Assembly: GCA_035652435.1 (NCBI GenBank) | Contig: DASRDU010000063.1 | Span: forward strand, 1 to 64,000 | Reading direction: 5' to 3' | Length of the DNA stretch: 64,000 bases | From: DASRDU01 sp035652435 | Lineage (GTDB): Bacteria > Acidobacteriota > Blastocatellia > RBC074 | In this document: piece after piece, positions 7,987 to 17,156 of the stretch | Layout: each line of letters starts with the position of its first letter | Position numbering within the stretch: position 1 is the first letter of the stretch | The notes under the pieces: generated by a model | Databases searched by the model: none | What the model saw: the letters and a program-made list of their open reading frames with translations, nothing else | What the model was told of the DNA's origin: nothing | Position numbers and translations under genes: made by a program

Positions 7987-9779
7987 CACAGATCCCCTTT
8001 TTTGAGTTGATCGGCCAGGTAATCGCACGAGCGCCAGCAGAGCGCCATGATCGTCCAGGTCGGATTCTGGCACGCCGCGTTGACGTGGCTGCTGCCGTCA
8101 ACGACGAAGAGGTTTTTGACGTCGTGCGACTGCTGGAACTGATTCAATACCGAAGTCTTAAGGTCGCTGCCCATGCGCGCCGTGCCGAGTTCGTGGATTG
8201 ACCAGCCTTCGGTCAGCACCCGGCGGTTGACGTCGAGGATTTCGATTCCGGCGGCCTCGAACATCTCCTTCGCCGATTCGGCCATGTCGGTGGCCATCTT
8301 CTTTTCGTTATCGCCAAACTTGTAATGAAAGCGCAGCACCGGGATGCCCCAGCGGTCCTTCACCTCCGGATCAATGTCTACGTAATTTTCGTAACGCGCC
8401 AGCACCTCGCCGAAGGCACCCATCTCGATGAACGCGCCGGCATAATCGCGCACTGTCTTCTTGTAGCCTTTGCCGAAGCCCGGCATTGAGATCGCTTCGC
8501 CCGGAAACATTGTCGTGCCGCTGCCGCCTTCGAACCCGTAGCCGCGAATGAAGTCCGGGTGGCGTTCGGCGAGGTTGCGGAAGCGCGGGACGTAAAAGCT
8601 GCCGGGCCTGCCGTCATCGAGCGTGCGCGGCTTGCCGACGCGATCCTTCACCAGACCGGTGACGCCCGGCCCCATAATGTGTTCGCAGAAGTTGTGTCCG
8701 ACGTGCCCGCTCGAATTGCCGATGCCGTTCGGGTGCTGGCGCGATTTCGAGAGCAGCATCAGCCGGGCCGATTCGAGAGTCGAAGCCGCAAGGATGACAA
8801 CCTTCGCTTTCGCTTCGTAAGTCCTGCCGGTTTCGGTGTCAATGAATGCCACGCCGCGAGCCCGGCCGGTGTTGCTGTCAACGAGTACTTCGGAAACGGT
8901 CGCGTTCGTTCGCAGCGTCAGGTTGCCGGTCTCCATTGCCGGGTAAATCAGGCCGGTCGGCGAATCGAAGGCCGCATGAATGTCGCACCCGCCGGCGCGA
9001 CGGTTACACGCGCCGCGACCGTAACAGCGATTGCGGTACTTGTTGTGGGCGAGCTTTTCGGTCGCCACCCCGGCGCGGTAAGGCGTCAGCACGCGGCCCA
9101 TCTTCGCCAGCCCGTTGCGCAATTTGATCTCGGAATCGGTGAGTCTGATCGGGCGCTGGAAGATGCTGTCGGGCAGGTACGGCAGATTTTCCTTCACGCC
9201 GGAAATGCCGAGCAGCAGGTCAACCTTATCGTAATACGGCGCGATGTCTTTGTATGAAATCGGCCAGTCTTCGCCGTAACCGTCGCGCGACTTCGCTTTG
9301 AAGTCGTAATCCGAGAGCCGCAGCGCCAGCCTGCCCCAGATGTTCGTCTTGCCCCCGAGCAGGCGCGCCCGCACCCAAGCGTAATTCGTGCCGGTGTAGG
9401 GATGATCCTTCTCATCCACGACGATGTTCTTGCTGTAATCCGACCCGCCCCAGGCCTGCACGTAGGAATGGACGTTTTTATACGGCGAGTTGGCGGCGTA
9501 GGGCGGCTGGCGGATCGTGTATTCGTTGAATGAAATCGCGTGGCGGTCCGGCGGCATCTCGCCGCGGCGCGGGTGTTCGTAAGGCCACTCGGTGGATTTG
9601 AGTTCGTTGTCAATGTCGAGCTTCCTGCCGGCTTCGAGCAGCAGCACCTTCATCCCGCGCGCTGTCAGCGTGTGTGCGGCCATTCCGCCCGCCGCGCCCG
9701 AGCCGACGACGACCGCGTCGTAAACTTTGCCGAGGTCAACTTCCCCGGCCTGCGGCGCGCTGAGTTTGAAGAGAATCAT
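7986..9779 (-). CDS. GMC-family FAD oxidoreductase (gluconate 2-dehydrogenase large-subunit-like)
   Basis: 597 residues. The FAD-binding dinucleotide fold is at the N-terminus (VVVGSGAAGGMAAHTL, then KVLLLEAGRK). Mid-protein it has a cysteine-bearing segment (NRCYGRGACNRRAGGCDIHA) and the family's GVAFIDTETGR region. The C-terminal GMC domain carries IHELGTARMG and NPTWTIMALCWRSCDYLA. It should oxidise an alcohol or sugar C-OH in the periplasm, passing electrons to a membrane acceptor; the substrate cannot be read from the sequence. No signal peptide is present, which fits Tat hitch-hiking with the downstream subunit. It is first in a three-gene minus-strand operon. Confidence 0.9.
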   Translation of the reverse strand: MILFKLSAPQAGEVDLGKVYDAVVVGSGAAGGMAAHTLTARGMKVLLLEAGRKLDIDNELKSTEWPYEHPRRGEMPPDRHAISFNEYTIRQPPYAANSPYKNVHSYVQAWGGSDYSKNIVVDEKDHPYTGTNYAWVRARLLGGKTNIWGRLALRLSDYDFKAKSRDGYGEDWPISYKDIAPYYDKVDLLLGISGVKENLPYLPDSIFQRPIRLTDSEIKLRNGLAKMGRVLTPYRAGVATEKLAHNKYRNRCYGRGACNRRAGGCDIHAAFDSPTGLIYPAMETGNLTLRTNATVSEVLVDSNTGRARGVAFIDTETGRTYEAKAKVVILAASTLESARLMLLSKSRQHPNGIGNSSGHVGHNFCEHIMGPGVTGLVKDRVGKPRTLDDGRPGSFYVPRFRNLAERHPDFIRGYGFEGGSGTTMFPGEAISMPGFGKGYKKTVRDYAGAFIEMGAFGEVLARYENYVDIDPEVKDRWGIPVLRFHYKFGDNEKKMATDMAESAKEMFEAAGIEILDVNRRVLTEGWSIHELGTARMGSDLKTSVLNQFQQSHDVKNLFVVDGSSHVNAACQNPTWTIMALCWRSCDYLADQLKKGDL

Positions 9780-9929
9780 GACTCACCTTTCGCGTGTGAT
9801 TTGATGGCGACTGTATTCAGTGATAATGCCACAGATCATAGCGCAGATGCGGTCTCGCGGCGAGTCATCACCCGGGTATTTTTGTAGTATGATAGCGCTG
9901 CATCTCTTAATCGCTTCAGGAGCCACAAC

Positions 9930-10526
9930 GTGAGAGTCAGGGGATGGGTCGAACAAAGCGTGTCTTTGCTTGTGGGGATTTTTGTGTCCCTGACTTTGTC
10001 ATTTGCCGGCGGCACGATGCCGGGGCAATCGCAAGTCGTGGATTTGAACGGGCGACGTGTCGAACCGCTCAAAGTCTCCCCTGCCAGGGCACTCGTTCTC
10101 ATCTTTACGCGCACTGACTGCCCGATTTCAAACCGCTATGCGCCGGAATTAAAAAAGCTGCACGAGAAGTTTGTGGCGAGCGGGGTGAAATTCCAGCTGG
10201 TCTATCCCGGCCCTGACGAATCGGTGGAATCAATTCGCCGGCACATCAGGGATTATGAATATTGGCCCGACGTGCTGCGCGACCCGCGGCACGAACTGGT
10301 GAAGTTGACCGGAGTGCGGGTGACGCCTGAAGTCGCCGTATTCGTCCCCGACGGGTCAGTGTTCCGGATGGTTTATCGCGGGCGCATTGATGATCGTTAT
10401 GTCGCGTTCGGCAAAATGCGCCCTGCCCCGGCGACGCGCGATCTGGAGCAGGTGCTTGAAGCGATCAGCAAAGGGAGATCTGTCACGAAGAGAACCACTA
10501 CCGCGATTGGGTGCTTCATTCAGTAA
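9930..10526 (+). CDS. Thioredoxin-like (AhpC/TSA, redoxin-type) secreted protein
   Basis: 198 residues. GTG start with AGGAG 9 nt upstream. A hydrophobic N-terminal segment (about residues 8-27) suggests export or membrane anchoring. The thioredoxin-fold core has a single catalytic-type cysteine at C64 in TRTDCPISNRYAPELKKL, a CPxS rather than a CxxC motif, and a cis-Pro region (GVRVTPEVAVFVPDG). The C-terminal AIGCFIQ carries a second conserved cysteine. Proteins of this type commonly sit next to heme/copper-monooxygenase-like TPR proteins, as here: its stop overlaps the next start as TAATG. A redox or metal-handling role for the partner is inferred. Confidence 0.8.
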   Translation: MRVRGWVEQSVSLLVGIFVSLTLSFAGGTMPGQSQVVDLNGRRVEPLKVSPARALVLIFTRTDCPISNRYAPELKKLHEKFVASGVKFQLVYPGPDESVESIRRHIRDYEYWPDVLRDPRHELVKLTGVRVTPEVAVFVPDGSVFRMVYRGRIDDRYVAFGKMRPAPATRDLEQVLEAISKGRSVTKRTTTAIGCFIQ

Positions 10527-12547
10527 TGCCGATGGGTCGAGTCAGAGCTGTCATCTCGTGTCTGGTTACTGCCACTGTCATTGCCTTTTGTGCAATGGCC
10601 TTCACTCCCTCCCCCCGGTCGGCTTCAACCCTCGAACCCACCTTCAATAAACACATCGCTCCGATCATCTTTGAATATTGCGCTGCCTGCCATCATCCGG
10701 GCGGTTCGGGGCCGTTCAGCCTGATCAGCCTTGCGGATGTCAGAAAACGCGCGAAGCAGATTGCCACTGTCACGCGCAGCCGCTATATGCCGCCCTGGCT
10801 GCCGGAACCGGGTTACGCCGAATTCATCGGCGAGCGCCGGCTGGGCGATGAGCAGATCCGGCTCATTCAGCAGTGGGTAGACGCCGGCACGCCGGAAGGT
10901 GATCCGAAGGATTTGCCGCTGGCCCCGCAATTCAACGAAAGCTGGCAGCTCGGCAAACCCGACCTGATCGTCAGAATGCCTGAAGCTTACACTGTGCCGG
11001 CTGAGGCATCGAACTCAGGCAATGATGTCTTTCGCAACTTCGTCATCCCGATCCCGGTCGCGTCAACGAAGTATGTGAGGGCCGTCGAAATCCTGCCGGG
11101 CAATAAACAGATCGTGCATCATGCGAACATCCTGATTGATCGCACCGGAAGCTCCCGCGGTCTCGATGAAAAGGATCCCGGCCCCGGCTTCGGCGGGATG
11201 GAAGTCGCGATTGAATCCGAAACCTTCGAACCGGACAGCCATTTTCTCTTCTGGAAGCCGGGGACTGTCCCATGGGTCGAGCCTGACGGGATGGCTTGGC
11301 GCTGCGATCCCGGGACCGATCTGGTGTTGAATATGCACCTGCAACCGTCGGGCAGGCCGGAGAAGATTCAGGCGGAGATCGGCCTTTATTTCGCCGACAA
11401 ACCGCAGACCGTCTTCCCGATGTTACTGCAACTCGAACACGACGGCGCGCTCGACATTCCGCCGGGTAAAAAGGATTTCGTGGTGACTGATGACTTCACG
11501 CTGCCCGTTGATGTTGATGTGCTGGGCGTCTACCCGCACGCGCATTACCTTGGCCGGGACATTCAGGGGTTCGCGACGCTGCCCGACGGCACGAAGCAGT
11601 GGCTGATCCGGATCAGGAACTGGGATTTGAACTGGCAGGCCGTGTACAAATATTCGCGTCCGATCTCCCTGCCAAAAGGCTCAGTGATTTCGATGCGGTA
11701 CAGCTACGATAATTCAGCCGAAAATCCGCGCAACCCGAATCACCCGCCGAAGCGCGTCGTGGCCGGCAACAAATCAACCGATGAGATGGGACATCTGTGG
11801 ATTCAGGTGCTGCCGCGCGCAAAGGAAGACGCGAGGCCTGTGTTGCAGGAGGCGCTGATGCGGCAGAGGCTGAGGAAGTACCCGGCTGATTTCACCGCGC
11901 ATTTCAATCTCGGCGCCGTCCTGCAGGCTTCGGGCAGGCGCGAGGAGGCGATCAGCTTCCTGGACAAAGCCCTGCAGGTGCGGCCCGACAGCTACGCGGC
12001 GCACACCAACCTCGGCGCGGCGCTTCAGGAACTCGGCAGGGCGGACGCGGCGATCGCTCATTACCGCGAGGCTCTGAGCCTCAAGCCTGATTACATCAAC
12101 GCACGTTATAACCTTGGGAACCTGCTCCTGGCGCAAGGGAAGACGGAAGAGGCGATCAGGGAGCTGCGTGAGATACTGCGCGTGAAGCCGGATGACGCGG
12201 GAACTTACAACAGTCTGGGCAGCGCATTCGCGATGCAGGGAAACCTCGTCGAAGCCGCGAGCAATTACGAACAGTCGCTGCATTTCAATCCCGGGAGCGC
12301 CGATGCACACAGCAACCTGGCTTACGTCCTGGCGCTTCAGGGGAAGCTCGGTGAGGCCGTGAGTCACTATGAGCAGTCGTTGCGCCTCAACCCAGGCAAC
12401 GCCGATGCTCACAACGAACTCGGCGCCCTGCTGGGGCGTCAGGGAAAACTCGCTCAGGCCATCGCACACTTCGAGGAGGCGTTGCGCCTCAACCCGAACC
12501 ACGAAGGCGCGCGCGAAAATCTGAAGCGTGCGCGGCAGATGAAATGA
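10526..12547 (+). CDS. c-type heme-motif / copper-monooxygenase-like / TPR fusion protein
   Basis: About 673 residues. The ATG at 10526 overlaps the preceding stop (TAATG) and gives a signal peptide (MPMGRVRAVISCLVTATVIA...). A heme-c attachment motif CAACHH follows (about residues 52-57) within FNKHIAPIIFEYCAAC. Residues about 160-430 resemble the copper type II ascorbate-dependent monooxygenase fold, with candidate metal histidines in IVHHANILID, LVLNMHLQPSG and YPHAHYLGRDI. Residues about 445-670 are six or so tetratricopeptide repeats. An alternative start is the GTG at 10511. This is probably a periplasmic redox protein; substrate and true metal content are unknown. Confidence 0.85.
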   Translation: MPMGRVRAVISCLVTATVIAFCAMAFTPSPRSASTLEPTFNKHIAPIIFEYCAACHHPGGSGPFSLISLADVRKRAKQIATVTRSRYMPPWLPEPGYAEFIGERRLGDEQIRLIQQWVDAGTPEGDPKDLPLAPQFNESWQLGKPDLIVRMPEAYTVPAEASNSGNDVFRNFVIPIPVASTKYVRAVEILPGNKQIVHHANILIDRTGSSRGLDEKDPGPGFGGMEVAIESETFEPDSHFLFWKPGTVPWVEPDGMAWRCDPGTDLVLNMHLQPSGRPEKIQAEIGLYFADKPQTVFPMLLQLEHDGALDIPPGKKDFVVTDDFTLPVDVDVLGVYPHAHYLGRDIQGFATLPDGTKQWLIRIRNWDLNWQAVYKYSRPISLPKGSVISMRYSYDNSAENPRNPNHPPKRVVAGNKSTDEMGHLWIQVLPRAKEDARPVLQEALMRQRLRKYPADFTAHFNLGAVLQASGRREEAISFLDKALQVRPDSYAAHTNLGAALQELGRADAAIAHYREALSLKPDYINARYNLGNLLLAQGKTEEAIRELREILRVKPDDAGTYNSLGSAFAMQGNLVEAASNYEQSLHFNPGSADAHSNLAYVLALQGKLGEAVSHYEQSLRLNPGNADAHNELGALLGRQGKLAQAIAHFEEALRLNPNHEGARENLKRARQMK

Positions 12548-12565
12548 GTCCGGTCGGAGTCCTGA

Positions 12566-13594
12566 TTATTTCTCAGGCTGCTCCAGATTACCCTGCAACT
12601 TCTCAGCCGTCGCAAATTCGCGCTTCGCGTCTTCGGCCCTGCCGGTCTGCTGATAGACCTGACCGAGCAGGTAGTGCGCCGACTTGTTGTTCGGGTCGAA
12701 CTGAATCGCTCGCTTCAGCATGCCTTCGGCGTTGGAAAGCTGTTTCTTCTTCAGATAAGACTTGCCGAGCAGGATGTACGGGCCGCTGTAGTACGGGTTG
12801 AGCCAGATGGATTTTTGCAGCGGCGCGATGGCCTCGTCCCATTTGAGTTGTCGCGTGTAAGCATCGCCGATCTTGTACCAGGCCATCGCGCTGCCCGGAT
12901 TGACTGCCAGCTCCTTCTCCATCAGCGCGATTCCTTCATCCAGTCTGCCTTTATAGATCGCCGTCTGGCCGAGCAGGTAATTGGCCTGCGGCAGTTTCGG
13001 ATCTTTGGCGAGCGCCTGTTTGAGTTCGGCGTCAGCGAACTCCTCAAACTCGACGCGGATCATCATCTGAGCCGTGATCAGGTGGGCCGCCGGAGAGTCG
13101 GGCGCGACGCGAAACATCCGGGCGAATGAGTCGCGCGCCTTGTCAGGCTGGCGCGTCTGAATCGAAGCCATCCCGAGCGCGTAAGCCAGTTCGTTATTGT
13201 TCGGCAGCCACACGCGCGTCTGTTCGAGGAAGGGAACCGCTTCGGCCAGATGGCCAAGGATGTAATGTGACAGGCCGAGAATCTGCACCGCCTCGCGCCA
13301 GGGCGCGGAGTCTTTGGGCAGCTTATCAACTGCCGCCGTCAGGTTCTGAATGGCATGCACGTGATCATTCGCCGTGTAAAACGCCACGCCCAGAAGCTGT
13401 GCCACGCGCGGGTCAGCGCTCTGCGGCAGCGCCTGTAATTTCGCGATGGCCGCCGCCGGGTTGCCCTGAGTGATGAGCGCGCGGGCTTCAGTGAGAGTCG
13501 CCGCAACCGGATCGGGTTGTCCCTGGGCGAGGGCGGTGGTCATCAGCGCGATACACACGAGCAACACGAGGGAAATATTCGTCAGCAACTTCAT
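12566..13594 (-). CDS. Secreted TPR-repeat protein
   Basis: About 342 residues. The ATG at 13594 is preferred to the first in-frame Met because it is followed by a clean signal peptide (MKLLTNISLVLLVCIALMTTALAQ) and preceded by GGAGG about 12 nt away. The mature part is almost entirely tetratricopeptide repeats (VAQLLGVAFYTANDHVHAIQ, MAWYKIGDAYTRQLKWDEAI, SAHYLLGQVYQQTGRAEDAK). It is a periplasmic protein-interaction scaffold. It converges on the heme/copper/TPR gene with only 18 nt between stops and has no separate terminator there. Confidence 0.8.
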   Translation of the reverse strand: MKLLTNISLVLLVCIALMTTALAQGQPDPVAATLTEARALITQGNPAAAIAKLQALPQSADPRVAQLLGVAFYTANDHVHAIQNLTAAVDKLPKDSAPWREAVQILGLSHYILGHLAEAVPFLEQTRVWLPNNNELAYALGMASIQTRQPDKARDSFARMFRVAPDSPAAHLITAQMMIRVEFEEFADAELKQALAKDPKLPQANYLLGQTAIYKGRLDEGIALMEKELAVNPGSAMAWYKIGDAYTRQLKWDEAIAPLQKSIWLNPYYSGPYILLGKSYLKKKQLSNAEGMLKRAIQFDPNNKSAHYLLGQVYQQTGRAEDAKREFATAEKLQGNLEQPEK

Positions 13595-13634
13595 ACCGCG
13601 GATGTTCCTCCCGTTGAGGAGCGAAGGATAGCAC

Positions 13635-13664
13635 AAAAAACAGGGGAGCCTGAATCGGCTCCCC
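13635..13664 (-). terminator. Intrinsic terminator of the second TonB receptor
   Basis: On the minus strand, GGGGAGCC, loop GATTCA, GGCTCCCC (stem arms 13643-13650 and 13657-13664) is followed by TG and a run of six T (13635-13640). It lies downstream of the receptor's stop at 13719 and before the next minus-strand gene. Confidence 0.85.
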
Positions 13665-13718
13665 ATGATGGTTGTCAGGCTGGTCCTGTCATCAGCCTGT
13701 GTTCGTTGCCCTCAGGGC

Positions 13719-16700
13719 TCAGAACTTGATCTTGAGCGCGAACTGGAGGTTGCGTTGTGGGTCGGCCCCGAAGTAGGCGGTCGAGTTGATCGTCCCTGCG
13801 CCGCCGCTCGGGTTGAGTTTGCCGCCCGAGAAGCTGCCGATGAAGCCATCGGGGTTGCCGAGGTTGACGTGGTTGAAGAGGTTCACCGCCTCGATGCGGA
13901 ATTCCGCTTCAGCACGTTCGGTCAGCTTGAACTTCTTGAAGAGCGACGCATCCGTGCGCCAGTAACCCGGCCCGCGCAGTGCGTTGCGCTTCTGGTTGCC
14001 GAACGTCCCGACGGCCGGGGCGCTGAAGACGCTCAGGTCGGTGAAGAACTTGATCGTCCCGTTGCTGGTGCGGGAAGTCCCGGTCTTCACTGAACCGTTA
14101 ACGTTCGGTCGGCAGGTTCCCGTGTCGGAGATGCCGCCCGTGTCGAAGCAGTTATCGAACGGCAGGCCGCTCTGGATCGTGGTGTTCGAGTTGAACTGCC
14201 AGCCGCCGACGAACAGGTCGGCGGCGCGTGAAATGTTGCCCAGATACTTCTTGTCCTTGCCGAAGGGCAGTTCGTAGACCTGCGACAGGACGAAGTTGTG
14301 GTCCCGCTGCCAGCCCGCCGGGCCGCGGTTCAGGCCGGAGTCGAAGAAGAAGTAACCGCCATCCTCCTGAATCTGCCGCTGCCAGGTGTAGTGCAGCAGC
14401 ACCGAATAACCATCCGAGAAGCGCTTGTCCAGTTTGAGCTGGAGCGAATCGTAGTGGTTGTCGGCGCAGTTGCAGAAGAAGTCAATGCCCTGCGTCCAGC
14501 CGAACTTCTGGAAGAAGGGTTTGGCCAGCGTCCCGTTGCGCCCCGGGGTGAAGCCCGCAATCGGCACCTGATTGGCGTCGAACGCCGGGCCGTCGCCCGC
14601 GAAAACGTGCGTGCCCTTGTTGCCAACATACGCGGCCTCGACCGACATCTTGCTGGTCAGCTGGTATTGGACTGTGACGTTGTAAGCGTCCACGCTCGGC
14701 AGCCGCATCTTGTCCGGCAGCACGCGCGCGAAGACGTTGTTCGGGAGGAAGAACTGGCCGCTCGCGGGCAGCGACGTGTTGGCCTTGGCCGTCGGATCCT
14801 TCGGCGCCTTGTCGAGCCCGAAGAACTGTGTGAAGGCGGGAGCGCCATCAGCCAGATTGAAAGCGTTTCTGAACTGGCCGTTGTCAATCCGCTGCACCGC
14901 CAGCACCGGCAGGTTCTGCGTCACCGAGTGACCGAAAACTGAACCGAACACGCCGATGTCATAGCTGCGGCCATAGCCCGCACGGATCACCAGCCTGTCC
15001 GTCACTTTGTATGCCACGCTCAGGCGCGGCGCAAAGTTGACGGTGTTATCCACATTGCCGTTGAGGTCGGTCGTGCCGACGCCGGCGGTGCTGATCTGAC
15101 CGGTCTCAAGGCTCAGGAAGCCCGCGTTACCGGCCTTGTTGATTGACTGCGGGTTGATGACGTCGAGGCGCAGGCCGTAGTTGACCGTCAGCTTCGGAGT
15201 CACGCGCCACGAATCCTGGCCGTAGTAGAAATGACGCCACTGGCGCTCGCGGGCATCCGTGATGGTGCTGATGTAGCGACCGAAATTCGTCACTTCGCCC
15301 AGCAGGAATGTCGCCAGGCCGAGTCCTCCTCCGGTCGGGCTGGCCGTGCGGCCATTGTTGAAGGTGAGTTCGCCGGCGCGGTGAACGTCGCTCGGCACGC
15401 GCAGGTTGTAAGCGCGGCGCACGTCCACGCCGAACTTGAAGGTGTGGTTGCCCACGAACTTCGTCGTGTTGCTCACGAACTGGAACTGGTTCTCGTCCTG
15501 ATCGAGCGGGCAGTTGCAGCGGTTGACGCCAAGGCCCGAACCAAAGTTGATGTCCGGAATGCCATTGCCGTTGATGAATCCGCCGAACAGGCCGGAACTG
15601 AAGGAGTCAAGGTTGAGGCCTTTGATCCCGGCATCAGCGGCAGTGTTCTTGCCGAAATCGAACGGCAGCACGTTCACCTTGTAACGGAAGAAGCCGAAGC
15701 GGAAGTCCGTCACAAGCGTCGGATTCCAGGCGTAGTCGAAGCCATAGGCCACGCTCTGGTTCCGCACCTTTGAGCTGCCGCCGAGCGAAACCAGTTCAGC
15801 GCCACCGCCCTGACCGAACGCCGTCGGGCCGTTGCGCGTGAAATCCGCGAAGCTGTAGCGGCCGAACATGCTCAGCTTCTCGGTCGCCCTGTAGTCAGTG
15901 CGCACGTCGAAGCTGTTCTTGTCGAAGCCTTCAATGCCCGAAGCGACGTAGTTGTCAGCCGTCCCGTTCAGGCGTCCGGGCGCGTTCGGCAGTGGGATCA
16001 GTTTCAGGATGTTGAGGGCCTGCTGTGACAGACGGGCAGTCGGAATCTTGTTGCCGGAGAACTGCGTGCGGCTGGTCAGGGCCCCGTTGGCATCAAAGAC
16101 CGAGGTCGCCGGGTCAAAGATGTTCACGCCGTAGGCGCTCACGTCGCCCGTGCGCGCCGCCGCCGTCGGCACAGTCAATAACTTGCTCCCGCCGGTCTTG
16201 CTGCGGAGCCCTTCGTAGTCGCCAAAGACGAAAAGCTTGTCCTTGATGATCCGCCCGCCGAGCGAACCACCGAACTGATTCCTGAGCGTGTCGGGAATGA
16301 ACTTGCCAGTGAGTGGGTCCTTCTGGAATTGCGAGAAGGGATTGCGTGCCTGAAAGACATCGTTCTGGCGGAAGAGGAAGGCCGAGCCGTGCAGGTCGTT
16401 GGTTCCCGATCTGGTAGAAACGGAAACCACGCCGGCGATGGCCTGACCGAATTCGGCGTCGTAATTCTGCGAGGTGATCTTCGTTTCACCGATTGATTCG
16501 AAGTTCGGGTTGATGACGATGATGCCGAGAATCGGGTCGCGGTTCTCGGTGCCGTCGAGCTGGTAGCCGGTGCCGCTGAAGTGCTGGCCGTTGACCATGA
16601 TCTGCGTTGACCCCTGGGGGTTTTCGCTCGCGGCGTGCTGCCACTGGAGCTGCTGCGTCCCGGGCGTGAGCAGGATGAACTTGGTGAAATTGCGGTCGAG

Positions 16701-17156
16701 GATCGGCAGGTCGGTGATCTGTCGTGACTCGAAGGTCGTCGCCACGTCGGCGCGATCCGTTTTGAGTAACGGCGCATCTGCCGTGATCGTGATCTGTTCG
16801 GTGACGGCCCCGGCCTGCAACTGGAAGTTGACGGGAGTCGCAGTGTCCACGTTGACGACGACCGATTCCTGCACCGCCGCCTTGAAGCTGGGCGATTCGA
16901 CCCTGACGCGGTAAGTGCCGGGGATGAGGCGCGACTGGTTGAAGTTCCCGTCGGCGTTGGTTTCGACGGTGACGGTGATGTTTTTGCTGACTTCAGTAAT
17001 GGTCACCTTCGCGGCGGGGACGGCCCCGCCTGACTGGTCGGTGACCGTGCCGAAGATGCTGCCGTAGACCGCCTGCCCGGGCGTCCTGCCGGGCGAGAAG
17101 GCGACGAGCAGCAACAGGCACAGCGCGAGGATAGAGAATTTCTCAATGGTCCTCAT
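13719..17156 (-). CDS. TonB-dependent receptor, Oar type (second copy)
   Basis: About 1145 residues. Two ATGs lie close together at 17162 and 17156; GGAGGG is 3 nt from the first and 9 nt from the second, so 17156 is preferred. The signal peptide (MRTIEKFSILALCLLLLVAF) is followed by a carboxypeptidase-regulatory domain (GSIFGTVTDQSGGAVPAAKV), a plug (TDRADVATTFESRQITDLPI, IMVNGQHFSGTGYQLDG) and a barrel ending RNLQFALKIKF. It is a different subfamily from the first receptor, since sequence is shared only in domain order. Uptake of large substrates across the outer membrane is inferred. The gene upstream on the plus strand (17846) is transcribed divergently. Confidence 0.9.
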   Translation of the reverse strand: MRTIEKFSILALCLLLLVAFSPGRTPGQAVYGSIFGTVTDQSGGAVPAAKVTITEVSKNITVTVETNADGNFNQSRLIPGTYRVRVESPSFKAAVQESVVVNVDTATPVNFQLQAGAVTEQITITADAPLLKTDRADVATTFESRQITDLPILDRNFTKFILLTPGTQQLQWQHAASENPQGSTQIMVNGQHFSGTGYQLDGTENRDPILGIIVINPNFESIGETKITSQNYDAEFGQAIAGVVSVSTRSGTNDLHGSAFLFRQNDVFQARNPFSQFQKDPLTGKFIPDTLRNQFGGSLGGRIIKDKLFVFGDYEGLRSKTGGSKLLTVPTAAARTGDVSAYGVNIFDPATSVFDANGALTSRTQFSGNKIPTARLSQQALNILKLIPLPNAPGRLNGTADNYVASGIEGFDKNSFDVRTDYRATEKLSMFGRYSFADFTRNGPTAFGQGGGAELVSLGGSSKVRNQSVAYGFDYAWNPTLVTDFRFGFFRYKVNVLPFDFGKNTAADAGIKGLNLDSFSSGLFGGFINGNGIPDINFGSGLGVNRCNCPLDQDENQFQFVSNTTKFVGNHTFKFGVDVRRAYNLRVPSDVHRAGELTFNNGRTASPTGGGLGLATFLLGEVTNFGRYISTITDARERQWRHFYYGQDSWRVTPKLTVNYGLRLDVINPQSINKAGNAGFLSLETGQISTAGVGTTDLNGNVDNTVNFAPRLSVAYKVTDRLVIRAGYGRSYDIGVFGSVFGHSVTQNLPVLAVQRIDNGQFRNAFNLADGAPAFTQFFGLDKAPKDPTAKANTSLPASGQFFLPNNVFARVLPDKMRLPSVDAYNVTVQYQLTSKMSVEAAYVGNKGTHVFAGDGPAFDANQVPIAGFTPGRNGTLAKPFFQKFGWTQGIDFFCNCADNHYDSLQLKLDKRFSDGYSVLLHYTWQRQIQEDGGYFFFDSGLNRGPAGWQRDHNFVLSQVYELPFGKDKKYLGNISRAADLFVGGWQFNSNTTIQSGLPFDNCFDTGGISDTGTCRPNVNGSVKTGTSRTSNGTIKFFTDLSVFSAPAVGTFGNQKRNALRGPGYWRTDASLFKKFKLTERAEAEFRIEAVNLFNHVNLGNPDGFIGSFSGGKLNPSGGAGTINSTAYFGADPQRNLQFALKIKF

